Part shown: positions 5,650-12,462 of the stretch, one piece after another | Numbering within the stretch: position 1 is the first letter of the stretch | Layout: each line of letters opens with the position of its first letter | Assembly (NCBI GenBank): GCA_045655105.1 | Contig: JAZOOQ010000075.1 | Span: 1 to 12,462 of the forward strand | Direction: 5' to 3' | DNA length: 12,462 bases | Source of the DNA: RGIG4140 sp045655105 | Lineage (GTDB): Bacteria; Pseudomonadota; Alphaproteobacteria; CAAHEQ01; UBA3637 | Translations under genes and position numbers: made by a program | Notes under the pieces: generated by a model | Database searches by the model: none | What the model saw: only the letters and a program-made list of their open reading frames with translations | Told to the model about the DNA's origin: nothing

Positions 5650-6315
5650 TTACATCCTGTCTGCTTCAGAAAAATGAGTTATAGGTTTTCTTGTTGCAGA
5701 ACCTTTTTTCCCATCAGCTGGGGCAACAAATTTAATGCCTAATATATCATCAATTTCTTTGTTGATTTTTGCAAGTTCTTCTTTTTTAGCAGATAGATCA
5801 GAGTTTATTTTTGCCAAATCGTCATTTTTAACGGCAGTGATTTTGGGTAACATATCTTTAATAGAGTTTGTTGCCAAATCAATGTCTTGTGTTGAAAGTA
5901 ATTGTTCAAGTGTTAAAGCCATTTGTTCGGCTTTTTTATGTCCATATAAAGAAGCTAAGAAAGACCATTTATAGGCGGCTAAATCGTTTTGAGGGAAAAT
6001 AATTCCTTTGTTATATAATTGTGCCAAACGATATTGAGCTTCCACGTGTCCTTGAAGAGCGGCTGAAAGAAGACAATAAGCAGCATTGTTTTTATCTTTT
6101 CCACGTTCAAGTAAAAATGTTTCCCCATAATCAAAAAGTTCTTCAGGGGTTGGTAAAAACACGCCTCCACGTGTTTCATCAAACTGACCATCACATTGAA
6201 GAGGGATGCTTAATTCATCATTATTTGTATCAAAAGCCCAGAAGGCATTTTGAGCAAAGACGGTTGAAGTTAATGAAAAACAGGCTAAAAATAAAGCTGA
6301 TTTTAATAATTTCAT
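5650..6315 (-). CDS. Periplasmic Sel1-repeat (TPR-like) protein with C-terminal coiled coil
   Basis: The 221-residue precursor has a Sec signal peptide (cleavage after VFA at 21). Residues about 77-103 (NNAAYCLLSAALQGHVEAQY...YNKG) and about 110-133 (DLAAYKWSFLASLYGHKKAE) are two Sel1-type repeats, helix-turn-helix units related to TPRs that usually mediate protein contacts. Residues about 164-192 (NDDLAKINSDLSAKKEELAKI...) form a probable coiled coil. The tail is basic and polar. It probably acts as an envelope adaptor, together with the small exported protein encoded immediately downstream. The start at 6315 is supported by AAGGGA about 8 bases upstream. A weak promoter may lie at 6346-6374. 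Confidence 0.83.
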   Translation of the reverse strand: MKLLKSALFLACFSLTSTVFAQNAFWAFDTNNDELSIPLQCDGQFDETRGGVFLPTPEELFDYGETFLLERGKDKNNAAYCLLSAALQGHVEAQYRLAQLYNKGIIFPQNDLAAYKWSFLASLYGHKKAEQMALTLEQLLSTQDIDLATNSIKDMLPKITAVKNDDLAKINSDLSAKKEELAKINKEIDDILGIKFVAPADGKKGSATRKPITHFSEADRM

Positions 6316-6345
6316 GTGGCGTCCCTTTCTTTTTATTCTTTATCC

Positions 6346-6374
6346 AGAATAAATCCTTTTTTTTGAGAAGGCAA
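6346..6374 (-). promoter_or_regulatory. Possible promoter of the Sel1-repeat/small exported protein unit
   Basis: On the minus strand TTGCCT (6374-6369) and TATTCT (6351-6346) are 17 bases apart, each 4 of 6 consensus. The 97-base gap after the YejA-like gene shows no convincing terminator, so the unit may also be read from upstream. Confidence 0.33.
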
Positions 6375-6412
6375 GCAAAAAAAAGCGTTAAAATTAAAAA
6401 CTTATTGTTTTT

Positions 6413-8212
6413 TTATATTTTCCACCATGTTAAAATATTTACACCCTTTATCGGTGTGTTTTGAGGCATTTTAATGTTATTTTGAAACATAAAGCGATTT
6501 TCTGGAGAATACCAGTGAGGAATCACAATTATTTCTTTTAATAAAAGCCTGTCAAGTAAGTGAACGGCGGTGGTAAGCTCTTTTTGAGAATTTGCAGAAA
6601 TAATTTTTTCAATCACTGCATCAATGACGGGATTTTTAATACCACTATAATTCATTGATCCATTAGAATCAGCAGCGGCAGAGCTGAAAAAATAACGTTG
6701 TTCATTTCCTGGCGAAAGAGATTGTCCCCAAACGGTAACAATCATATCATATTCAAAGGAGTCAAGTCTATTTTTATATTGCAGTAAATCAACAGTTCGA
6801 ATTCGAGCATTAATTCCAAGGCGTTTTAATTTGCTGATATAAGGTAAAATAATTCTTTCCCAAGCCCCGCTTGAAGCTGTGTCAATTAAAATTTCAAATT
6901 CAAAAGGGATGTTATCTTTTTTTAAAATTCCTTTTTCATCAACAACCCATCCAGCTTGATTTAAAAGAGTCATTGCTTTGTAAAGGCGTTGTCTTAAATT
7001 TTTTTCTTCTTGCTGATAAAGAGGTTCAAAAACTTCTTTATCCAACATGTTTTTATAAGGTTCTAATAATTTTAATTCTTCTTTGTCAGGTAAAGATGGA
7101 GCTTTTAAATAGGAATTATCAAAAAAACTTGTTGTTCTGGTATAGAGTCCATGAAAAAGATTATTATTCATCCAATCAAAATCAAATGCCAAAGAAAGCG
7201 CTTTTCGAACAAGTTTATCTTGAAAAATGGGTTTTCTTAAATTAAAAACAAATCCTTGCATTCCACTTGGCATTTGGTGAGAAAAACTCTGCATCAAGAT
7301 TCGTCCGTTTTGAACATTTTTTTCATTTTGAAAATTCACCCATTTTTTTGCTTCATTTTCAAGGCGAATATCAAATTCTCCTGCTTTAAAAGCTTCAACA
7401 GCAACAGTTGTATCGCGGTAATAATCAAATTTAAATTTATCAAAGTGATAAAATCCCTTGTTAACATTTAAATCCCAGGCCCAATAATTTGGATTTTTTT
7501 TATAAACAATATATCTTCCTGGTTGAAAATTATCGATAAGATAAGGGCCACTTGAAACGGGAATTTCAAGAGATGTTTTTGAAAAATCCTTATCTTTCCA
7601 CCATGTTTTTGAAAGAACCGGAAGCTCTCCTAAAATAAAAGGAAGTTCTTTATTTTGAGTTTCTTTTTGAAAATAAAAAACAATAATATTTTCTCCTTCG
7701 ATTTGAACTTTTTCAACATCTCTATAATAATATCTATAGGTTGGAGAACCCTTTTCTTTCAATATGTTAAATGAAAAAAGAACATCTTGAGGCGTGATTT
7801 TTGAACCATCGCTAAATGTTGCATTTTTATTCAAGCGAAATGCAACACCTTTGTGATTTGGTAAAATATAAAATCCATCAGCAATTAATCCATAAAGAGA
7901 AAAAGATTCATCTTCACTTTGTTTCATTAAAGAATCGTGCGTTAATCCAATTCCTGCAGCGGGAACACCATTTATTGAAAAAGGATTAAAAGAATCAAAA
8001 GAGCCAAAAGCAGCTTGTTTAAGTTCTCCTCCATCTGGTGCTGAAACATTCACATAATCAAAAGAAGAAAAGTTATTTTTATATTTGGGTTCGCCATACA
8101 TTGAGGCAGCTGGTTGAAAAGGATATTTTGCGTTTGAAGGAAGAGAAAAAGAAAGGGTTGCCGTTATAAATGAGGCAAGAATAATTGTATAAGAAAAAAA
8201 ATTTAAGCGCAT
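6413..8212 (-). CDS. YejA-like periplasmic oligopeptide-binding protein of an ABC importer (SBP family 5)
   Basis: This 599-residue protein has a Sec signal peptide (cleavage after SNA at 28) and no lipobox, so it should be free in the periplasm. The early motif AAFGSFDSFNPFSINGVPAAG (about 67-87) followed by LYGLIADGF is characteristic of the YejA branch of family 5 solute-binding proteins, and the length (about 600) fits. Further family features are FRLNKNATFSDGSKITPQDVLFSF, SSGPYLIDNFQPGRYIVYKKNPNYW and VRKALSLAFDFDWMN. In E. coli YejA works with permeases YejB and YejE and ATPase YejF to import peptides, including microcin C. None of these partners lies next to this gene in the window. 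The ribosome binding site is weak (GGGTG). It is divergent from accA, sharing a short AT-rich promoter region. Confidence 0.9.
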   Translation of the reverse strand: MRLNFFSYTIILASFITATLSFSLPSNAKYPFQPAASMYGEPKYKNNFSSFDYVNVSAPDGGELKQAAFGSFDSFNPFSINGVPAAGIGLTHDSLMKQSEDESFSLYGLIADGFYILPNHKGVAFRLNKNATFSDGSKITPQDVLFSFNILKEKGSPTYRYYYRDVEKVQIEGENIIVFYFQKETQNKELPFILGELPVLSKTWWKDKDFSKTSLEIPVSSGPYLIDNFQPGRYIVYKKNPNYWAWDLNVNKGFYHFDKFKFDYYRDTTVAVEAFKAGEFDIRLENEAKKWVNFQNEKNVQNGRILMQSFSHQMPSGMQGFVFNLRKPIFQDKLVRKALSLAFDFDWMNNNLFHGLYTRTTSFFDNSYLKAPSLPDKEELKLLEPYKNMLDKEVFEPLYQQEEKNLRQRLYKAMTLLNQAGWVVDEKGILKKDNIPFEFEILIDTASSGAWERIILPYISKLKRLGINARIRTVDLLQYKNRLDSFEYDMIVTVWGQSLSPGNEQRYFFSSAAADSNGSMNYSGIKNPVIDAVIEKIISANSQKELTTAVHLLDRLLLKEIIVIPHWYSPENRFMFQNNIKMPQNTPIKGVNILTWWKI

Positions 8213-8260
8213 TTTACACCCAAAGAACGTTTCGTTTTTGTTAAAAAAAAGATAAATAAC

Positions 8261-8289
8261 TGGACTTTTTGAAGTATACAGATTATAAT
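8261..8289 (+). promoter_or_regulatory. accA: Sigma70-type promoter of accA
   Basis: TGGACT (8261-8266) and a perfect TATAAT (8284-8289) are 17 bases apart. Transcription would begin near 8296 and leave a leader of about 24 bases to the start at 8320. The -10 lies in the self-complementary ATTATAAT (8282-8289), so the minus strand also reads TATAAT toward the YejA-like gene, but no good -35 is seen for that direction. Confidence 0.62.
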
Positions 8290-8306
8290 GAAAAAAATCA
8301 AATTAT

Positions 8307-8313
8307 AAAAGGA
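8307..8313 (+). promoter_or_regulatory. accA: Ribosome binding site that decides the accA start
   Basis: AAAAGGA lies six bases before ATG 8320. Together with the promoter at 8261-8289 it excludes the in-frame ATG at 8269, which lies upstream of the -10 element. Confidence 0.8.
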
Positions 8314-8319
8314 TTAAAG

Positions 8320-9264
8320 ATGCAATATTTGGATTTTGAACAAACGATACTAGAAATTGATTCTAGATTAAGTCAAGTTGAAGTAGATGGCACAAGAACG
8401 CCAGATGAAAAAAAAGAAGAAGTCCTTCGATTAAAACATAAAAAAGAAAAAGCTTTATCTTCTTTATACAGTAATTTAACGCCATGGCAAAAATCAGCTG
8501 TTGCAAGACATGAGTCAAGACCGCATACATCTGATTATATTAATACGATTTTTCAAAATTTTTGTATTTTATCTGGGGATAGATCTTTTGCTGATGATAA
8601 AGCAATTATTGGTGGATTTGCTGATTTTGAAGGTCAAACTGTAATGGTAATCGGTCATGAAAAAGGGCATGATACGGAAAGCAGAATCGTGCATAACTTT
8701 GGCATGGCTAAACCAGAAGGTTACAGAAAAGCCATTCGGTTAATGAAGATGGCAGAGCAGTTTAATGTGCCGGTTATTACTTTAGTTGATACAGCAGGCG
8801 CTTTCCCTGGAATGGAGGGGGAAGAAAGAGGACAGGGGCAAGCTATTGCTTCTTCAACGGAAGCTTGTTTGGATTTAAAAGTTCCTCTTATTTCTTGTAT
8901 TATTGGGGAAGGTGGTTCCGGTGGCGCCATTGCGCTTGCTTCTGGAAATAAAGTTTTAATGCTTGAAAATTCAATTTATTCTGTTATTTCTCCAGAAGGC
9001 TGTGCATCAATTTTGTGGAAAGATGCAAAAATGGCCCCAAAAGCAGCAGAAATTTTAAATTTAACTGCTGATGATTTGTTGAGATTAGGAATTATTGATG
9101 AAGTGGTTGCAGAGCCAATTGGTGGTGCTCATCGTTATCCTAAAGAAGCCATGGGTTCATTGGCAACCGCTATTAAAAAACATTTGGATGAATTAAAGCA
9201 ATTTTCTCCTGATGAATTAAAAGCGATGCGACATGAAAAGTTTTTAGCAATGACAAGGGGCTAA
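8320..9264 (+). CDS. accA: Acetyl-CoA carboxylase carboxyltransferase subunit alpha
   Basis: With AccD this subunit moves the carboxyl group from carboxybiotin to acetyl-CoA to give malonyl-CoA, the first step of fatty acid synthesis in the cytosol. The 314-residue product starts MQYLDFEQTILEID, the usual AccA opening, followed by a charged helical region (to about 50) and LTPWQKSAVARHESRPHTSDYI. Family hallmarks follow: GDRSFADD, HNFGMAKPEGYRKAIRLM (from H125), DTAGAFPGMEGEERGQGQA, GEGGSGGAIAL (196-206, oxyanion-type glycines), YSVISPEGCASILWKD and EPIGGAHR. The length is normal. The KAIRLM and GGAHR segments fit alphaproteobacterial AccA. The gene is followed by a strong terminator and accD is not adjacent, as is common. 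An ATG at 8269 in frame would add 17 residues but lies upstream of the promoter. Confidence 0.97.
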   Translation: MQYLDFEQTILEIDSRLSQVEVDGTRTPDEKKEEVLRLKHKKEKALSSLYSNLTPWQKSAVARHESRPHTSDYINTIFQNFCILSGDRSFADDKAIIGGFADFEGQTVMVIGHEKGHDTESRIVHNFGMAKPEGYRKAIRLMKMAEQFNVPVITLVDTAGAFPGMEGEERGQGQAIASSTEACLDLKVPLISCIIGEGGSGGAIALASGNKVLMLENSIYSVISPEGCASILWKDAKMAPKAAEILNLTADDLLRLGIIDEVVAEPIGGAHRYPKEAMGSLATAIKKHLDELKQFSPDELKAMRHEKFLAMTRG

Positions 9265-9283
9265 AAATATTAAACGTTTAAAG

Positions 9284-9329
9284 GAGCTTTGAGATTGTTA
9301 TCGGATTTCAAAGCTCTTTTTTTATTTTT
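9284..9329 (+). terminator. Rho-independent terminator of accA
   Basis: A perfect 9-bp stem GAGCTTTGA (9284-9292) / TCAAAGCTC (9308-9316), extendable on both sides with G-T pairs, is followed by TTTTTTTATTTTT. It starts 20 bases after the accA stop. Confidence 0.92.
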
Positions 9330-9368
9330 AAAATTTTTATTAAGATTAATTACTTATTTTAAATTTTG

Positions 9369-9680
9369 AAGTCGGAAATCTAAGGGTCGTTTTTTATTCC
9401 CTATTTTCATCCCCCTATACTTTCATTATACCACGGGTTTGGATTTTCAGGGCCAAAAATTTTCAAAAAAAATATCTCTTTTTTCTCCTTTTTATTATAA
9501 TTAATTGATTTTAAATGATTATTTTTTATTAAAAAATTGCATAAAATTTGATAAAAAATGCTTTTTTTATGTTTTTATCTTAAAAAACATCTCAAAAATA
9601 AAGTAAAAAATAGCCTATTTTAAAGCATAATTTTTATGCTAAAAAACAGGCAAATCTAACGACCGTTAAATTTCCGACTT
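9369..9680. repeat. 22-bp imperfect inverted repeat bounding a 312-bp AT-rich element (MITE-like?)
   Basis: The left arm (9369-9390) reads AAGTCGGAAAT, C, TAA, G, GGTCGT. The reverse complement of the right arm (9659-9680) reads the same except T for C and C for G, so 20 of 22 positions match. The 268 bases between are very AT-rich and hold no credible gene on either strand. This is too long a match for chance in such sequence, and the arms are themselves richer in G+C than the interior. A miniature transposable element or the ends of a decayed insertion are possible. I see no convincing target duplication in the flanks. A regulatory or structural element in front of the autotransporter gene is the alternative. 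Apart from this element and the accA terminator, the stretch 9265-9753 shows nothing else I can support. Confidence 0.6.
9614..9650. repeat. Long AT-rich hairpin inside the inverted-repeat element
   Basis: AGCATAA (9624-9630) pairs with TTATGCT (9634-9640) around a 3-base loop. After a 2-base mismatch TTTT (9618-9621) pairs with AAAA (9643-9646), and beyond another mismatch CCT pairs with AGG (9614-9616, 9648-9650). There is no T-run after it on either strand, so it is not a standard terminator. It may be part of the mobile-element-like structure. Confidence 0.5.
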
Positions 9681-9753
9681 TTCGTCTTAAAATTATTAAC
9701 AAAAGGAAAACGCTATGTAAACATTTTTCATTTTATTTTAAAGGAGGCTCACC

Positions 9754-12462
9754 ATGTTTCATTCATCACGCACCACTCTTAAAGAGCTTAAAAAACGCTA
9801 TCTTAACATTCTTAAAAAATGCCTCCTTGCGAATTTAATGGCGTTTGGCATGGTTGCACTTGCCACCCCCGCTATGGCTGGTGAAGATAGATTGGTGTTA
9901 AATTCAGGTGAAATAAAAGAATACACCTCTGATGTGACGTTTGAGGATTTAGAATATTCTCGTGGAGCTGCAATTTATAATAGTGGAGGTACTATCACAT
10001 TTGGTGGAGATACCACCTTCACGGGTAACTTGGGATTGGGCGGAGCAATTTATAATAGTGGAGTTATCACGTTTGAGAGAGATGTCATATTCACAGGTAA
10101 TGGGGAATTTATAAAAGATGATGAGTTACTGGTACCTCCTTTCACTGCTGGTGCAATTTATAATAATGGTAGTATTATGTTTAATGGCAGTACTGTATTC
10201 ATAAATAACTCGAGTGGAGGGGCAGGTGCTCTTGGTAATACAGGAATTGTCACATTTTCAGGAGATTTTCTTTTTAGCAATAATAGAGCGAAAGTTTGGC
10301 AAGAAAGTGCAGATATTTCTGGAAGTCTTGGTGGAAGAATTATTTTTTCTCATAATGAAGGTAAAGTTGGTACCCTTGATGGTGGAATTATGAATGGAGG
10401 CGCCATCGACAAAACAGGGACTGGTTTATTAGTTTTGGGAGATGAAATGTGGAACTCTAATAGTGGAATTTTCACTCAAACAGCGGGAATGACAATTGCA
10501 AACTCAGAAAGATTTTTCTCAGATGAATACGTGAAAAATATTATCAATGGCGGTGAACTTAAAACACACGGCACTGAAATTACCTATAAAGCCATTGTGG
10601 GACAAGCCTTGGATGAAGAAACAGGGGAAATTTTAAGCACTGGTCGAGTGATGCATTATACAACCAAGCCAGAAATAGAAGTGAATGCCAACACTTTAGC
10701 AAATATTACCTTTGCGGGTGAGGATATAGGTGCTACAATTGGTGTTGGTTCATATACAAAAGCGGAGCAAGAGGCAGAAATCGCACTTGTGGGTGATCGC
10801 CTTATTGAATATTTGGATGACAAAGGAACAGAAGACAAAACAGATGATGAAATGGTTCGTTATCAAGCAACAGATAAGCTCTTTACTATCGATACATTGG
10901 CCTCTGGCGAAAGAACAAAATTTAAAGTTACTGGGACTCTTGCTAATGAAAAAGGCAACACAATTGCATTTGTGAATGGAAGGGTCGAAATTGATGAATC
11001 TATCGGAAACACTGGAGCTACATACGAACTCAATAACTCAATTTTAGAAACAATAAATGTGCAAAATAAAGTTCTTTCAAAAGGCATGATTTTAGGTAAT
11101 GAAGAAGAATATTCTTTTGCAGAATTAGAAATCGCAGAAGACACCACCCTTGACATTGACAACAAACACGTGACAGCTGGCAAGGTCACATTCGGCAATG
11201 AGTCAACATTGAGTGTCACATTAAACGAGCTTGCTGATTATGGTACATTATCCCACGATGAAGTGGTTGGAGATGAGAACGCAAAACTCAACCTCAAACT
11301 CACCAATGGGATTGATACAGAGCTTGGCATCTATCAAGTGTTTAATAAGGATAATGACTTAACCTTACTCGATAATAACCTCTTAGATATTATCGATATG
11401 GGCGACGGTTCTTATAGAGTGCGTAAAAAAGCAGACGCCATCTTAGAGGCTGATCTCGGTATGAGCAAAGCGGAAGTATCAACAGTTGCAGCCTTGCTCA
11501 AAGAGGCTGAGGATGGAACAAACAGCACTTTCCTCAAAGCACAAGAAGAACTTCTCGAAGGATTACAATCAGAGAACAAAGCAATCATGATGAAAGCCAA
11601 GAAAGCTTTGAATGCGGTTGGGTCGACGGATCAATCGGCGGTGCAATCGGTTGCAACCGAGCATATTGGGGCGATTTTTAATGTTGTAAAATCAGAGATG
11701 CCAAGTGCAATAGGCGGTATTGGTCGTTCAGGCGGTGAGGAAGAAACAAGAGCAAAAGTGTTCATTAAAGGCCTTTATGATAAAACAAAATCAACGATGG
11801 GCGAGGGCTTTAAGGCCAGAAGCCAAGGCGCAATCTTGGGCGTTCAATCTGAAGTAACCGACTCATTAACTTTGGGCGTTGGATATGCCACAAGCAAAAC
11901 AACAGCAAAAGAAGATTTGCGCCGAACAGAGGTGGATACGAACACGGGCTTTATCTCAGCGCACTATCAACCAAACGCTTGGTGGATGAGCGGATTGGCA
12001 ACTTATTCTAGAGGTCAATATGATGAAGAAAAGCAAGTGTTATCAAGCGTAGGCACAGCGAATTATGATGTTGATTCTTGGGGCGTTCAAGTGATGACGG
12101 GGTATGACGTGAAACTTCAAAATGCCATTATTACGCCAGAAGTTGGTATGCGTTACTTGTCGGTTAAACAAGAAGGATATACTGATACGCTTGGAACAAC
12201 GGTTGAAGCCACCACAAGCGATTACTTAACAGCGATTGCCGGCGTGAAAACTGCTTGGGATTTAGGCAAAATCCGACCAACAGTTGGCATTAACGTTGGG
12301 TATGATGTAATCAGTGATGATGTATCAGCACTCAACACGCTTGCTAATGGTGCGAGCTATACCGTGAACTCTGAAGCGCTTGATCGCTTGAGTGTTGGCA
12401 TCTCAACAGGCATTGAAGCCAAACTTAATGATCGAACAACATTGAAACTTGAATACTCAGGA
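9754..12462 (+). CDS. Autotransporter (type V secretion) adhesin-like protein, 3' end beyond the window
   Basis: One frame stays open for 903 codons to the window edge. AAGGAGG is six bases before ATG 9754. The signal peptide is unusually long (42 residues): a basic N-region with KELKKRY and LKK, then a hydrophobic core, cleavage after AMA. The passenger contains spaced repeats with (G)AIYN followed by a TF..D..F..N block (71-76, 97-101, 133-137, a degenerate copy near 155-162), like the strand repeats of Pmp-type and other beta-helical autotransporters. Residues about 170-555 look like more beta-helix. Residues 558 to about 655 are helical (a linker that would sit in the barrel). From about 669 (VFIKGLYDK) alternating strands such as GAILGVQSEV, TLGVGYATSK and RYLSVKQEGY form the outer-membrane beta-barrel; about 235 of an expected 260-280 residues are seen. 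Probable surface adhesin; ligand unknown. G+C content is higher than in neighbours in the later part. Confidence 0.92.
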   Translation, partial: MFHSSRTTLKELKKRYLNILKKCLLANLMAFGMVALATPAMAGEDRLVLNSGEIKEYTSDVTFEDLEYSRGAAIYNSGGTITFGGDTTFTGNLGLGGAIYNSGVITFERDVIFTGNGEFIKDDELLVPPFTAGAIYNNGSIMFNGSTVFINNSSGGAGALGNTGIVTFSGDFLFSNNRAKVWQESADISGSLGGRIIFSHNEGKVGTLDGGIMNGGAIDKTGTGLLVLGDEMWNSNSGIFTQTAGMTIANSERFFSDEYVKNIINGGELKTHGTEITYKAIVGQALDEETGEILSTGRVMHYTTKPEIEVNANTLANITFAGEDIGATIGVGSYTKAEQEAEIALVGDRLIEYLDDKGTEDKTDDEMVRYQATDKLFTIDTLASGERTKFKVTGTLANEKGNTIAFVNGRVEIDESIGNTGATYELNNSILETINVQNKVLSKGMILGNEEEYSFAELEIAEDTTLDIDNKHVTAGKVTFGNESTLSVTLNELADYGTLSHDEVVGDENAKLNLKLTNGIDTELGIYQVFNKDNDLTLLDNNLLDIIDMGDGSYRVRKKADAILEADLGMSKAEVSTVAALLKEAEDGTNSTFLKAQEELLEGLQSENKAIMMKAKKALNAVGSTDQSAVQSVATEHIGAIFNVVKSEMPSAIGGIGRSGGEEETRAKVFIKGLYDKTKSTMGEGFKARSQGAILGVQSEVTDSLTLGVGYATSKTTAKEDLRRTEVDTNTGFISAHYQPNAWWMSGLATYSRGQYDEEKQVLSSVGTANYDVDSWGVQVMTGYDVKLQNAIITPEVGMRYLSVKQEGYTDTLGTTVEATTSDYLTAIAGVKTAWDLGKIRPTVGINVGYDVISDDVSALNTLANGASYTVNSEALDRLSVGISTGIEAKLNDRTTLKLEYSG

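Noticed and set aside
6021..6464. 147-codon plus-strand frame opposite the Sel1-repeat gene
   Set aside because: It is the antisense of a gene with signal peptide and repeats, has no ribosome binding site, and its composition is that of a shadow frame.
6871..7471. Plus-strand frames opposite the YejA-like gene
   Set aside because: Low-complexity, Leu/Phe-rich translations opposite a well-supported 599-residue gene.
9550..9579. GATAAAAA / TTTTTATC inverted repeat as a terminator
   Set aside because: It consists almost only of A-T pairs and could easily arise by chance in this composition.
9265..9753. CRISPR array or tandem repeats in the long gap
   Set aside because: No regularly spaced direct repeats were found, only the single inverted pair and AT-rich hairpins.
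10656..11600. Several frames on both strands within the autotransporter gene
   Set aside because: The main frame from 9754 is uninterrupted for 903 codons and explains the whole region; the others are Ser/Val-rich antisense or shifted shadows.

Overview
The window looks like part of the chromosome of an AT-rich Gram-negative bacterium, most likely an uncultured, possibly host-associated alphaproteobacterium. AccA and ribosomal protein S20 are of proteobacterial type. Several proteins carry Sec signal peptides and would act in the periplasm. The right edge holds a classical (type V) autotransporter, which needs an outer membrane. This placement is inferred from remembered family features, not from a search.

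Left part (1-4094), accessory and metal-themed: a cysteine-rich exported protein of unknown function; a cytosolic protein with a zincin signature (HEFGH, then EAFAD); a convergent DmeF-like cation diffusion facilitator that ends right after its membrane domain; a compact M16-type (HxxEH) peptidase homologue; and a decayed sirtuin reduced to three collinear scraps in two frames. Clear sigma70-type promoters precede the zincin and M16 genes.

Middle part (4131-8212), all on the minus strand: a YejA-like periplasmic oligopeptide-binding protein; a two-gene unit of a Sel1-repeat periplasmic protein and a small exported protein; rpsT with its own near-consensus promoter and terminator; and a HAD-superfamily phosphatase with its own terminator. 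Divergent from the YejA-like gene is accA, a subunit of acetyl-CoA carboxylase. Its promoter lies inside an in-frame upstream extension, so translation must start at 8320.

Right part (9265-12462): a strong terminator ends accA. A roughly 430-base very AT-rich gap follows, holding a 22-bp imperfect inverted repeat (arms 9369-9390 and 9659-9680) and a central hairpin. Then comes one uninterrupted reading frame from 9754 to the window edge, a large autotransporter with a long signal peptide, a repeat-bearing passenger, a helical linker and most of a beta-barrel. Its later part is visibly richer in G+C than the surrounding chromosome.

No complete new multi-gene system is evident. The best leads are the inverted-repeat element in front of the autotransporter, the cluster of unusual metal-binding proteins at the left, and the sirtuin remnant.
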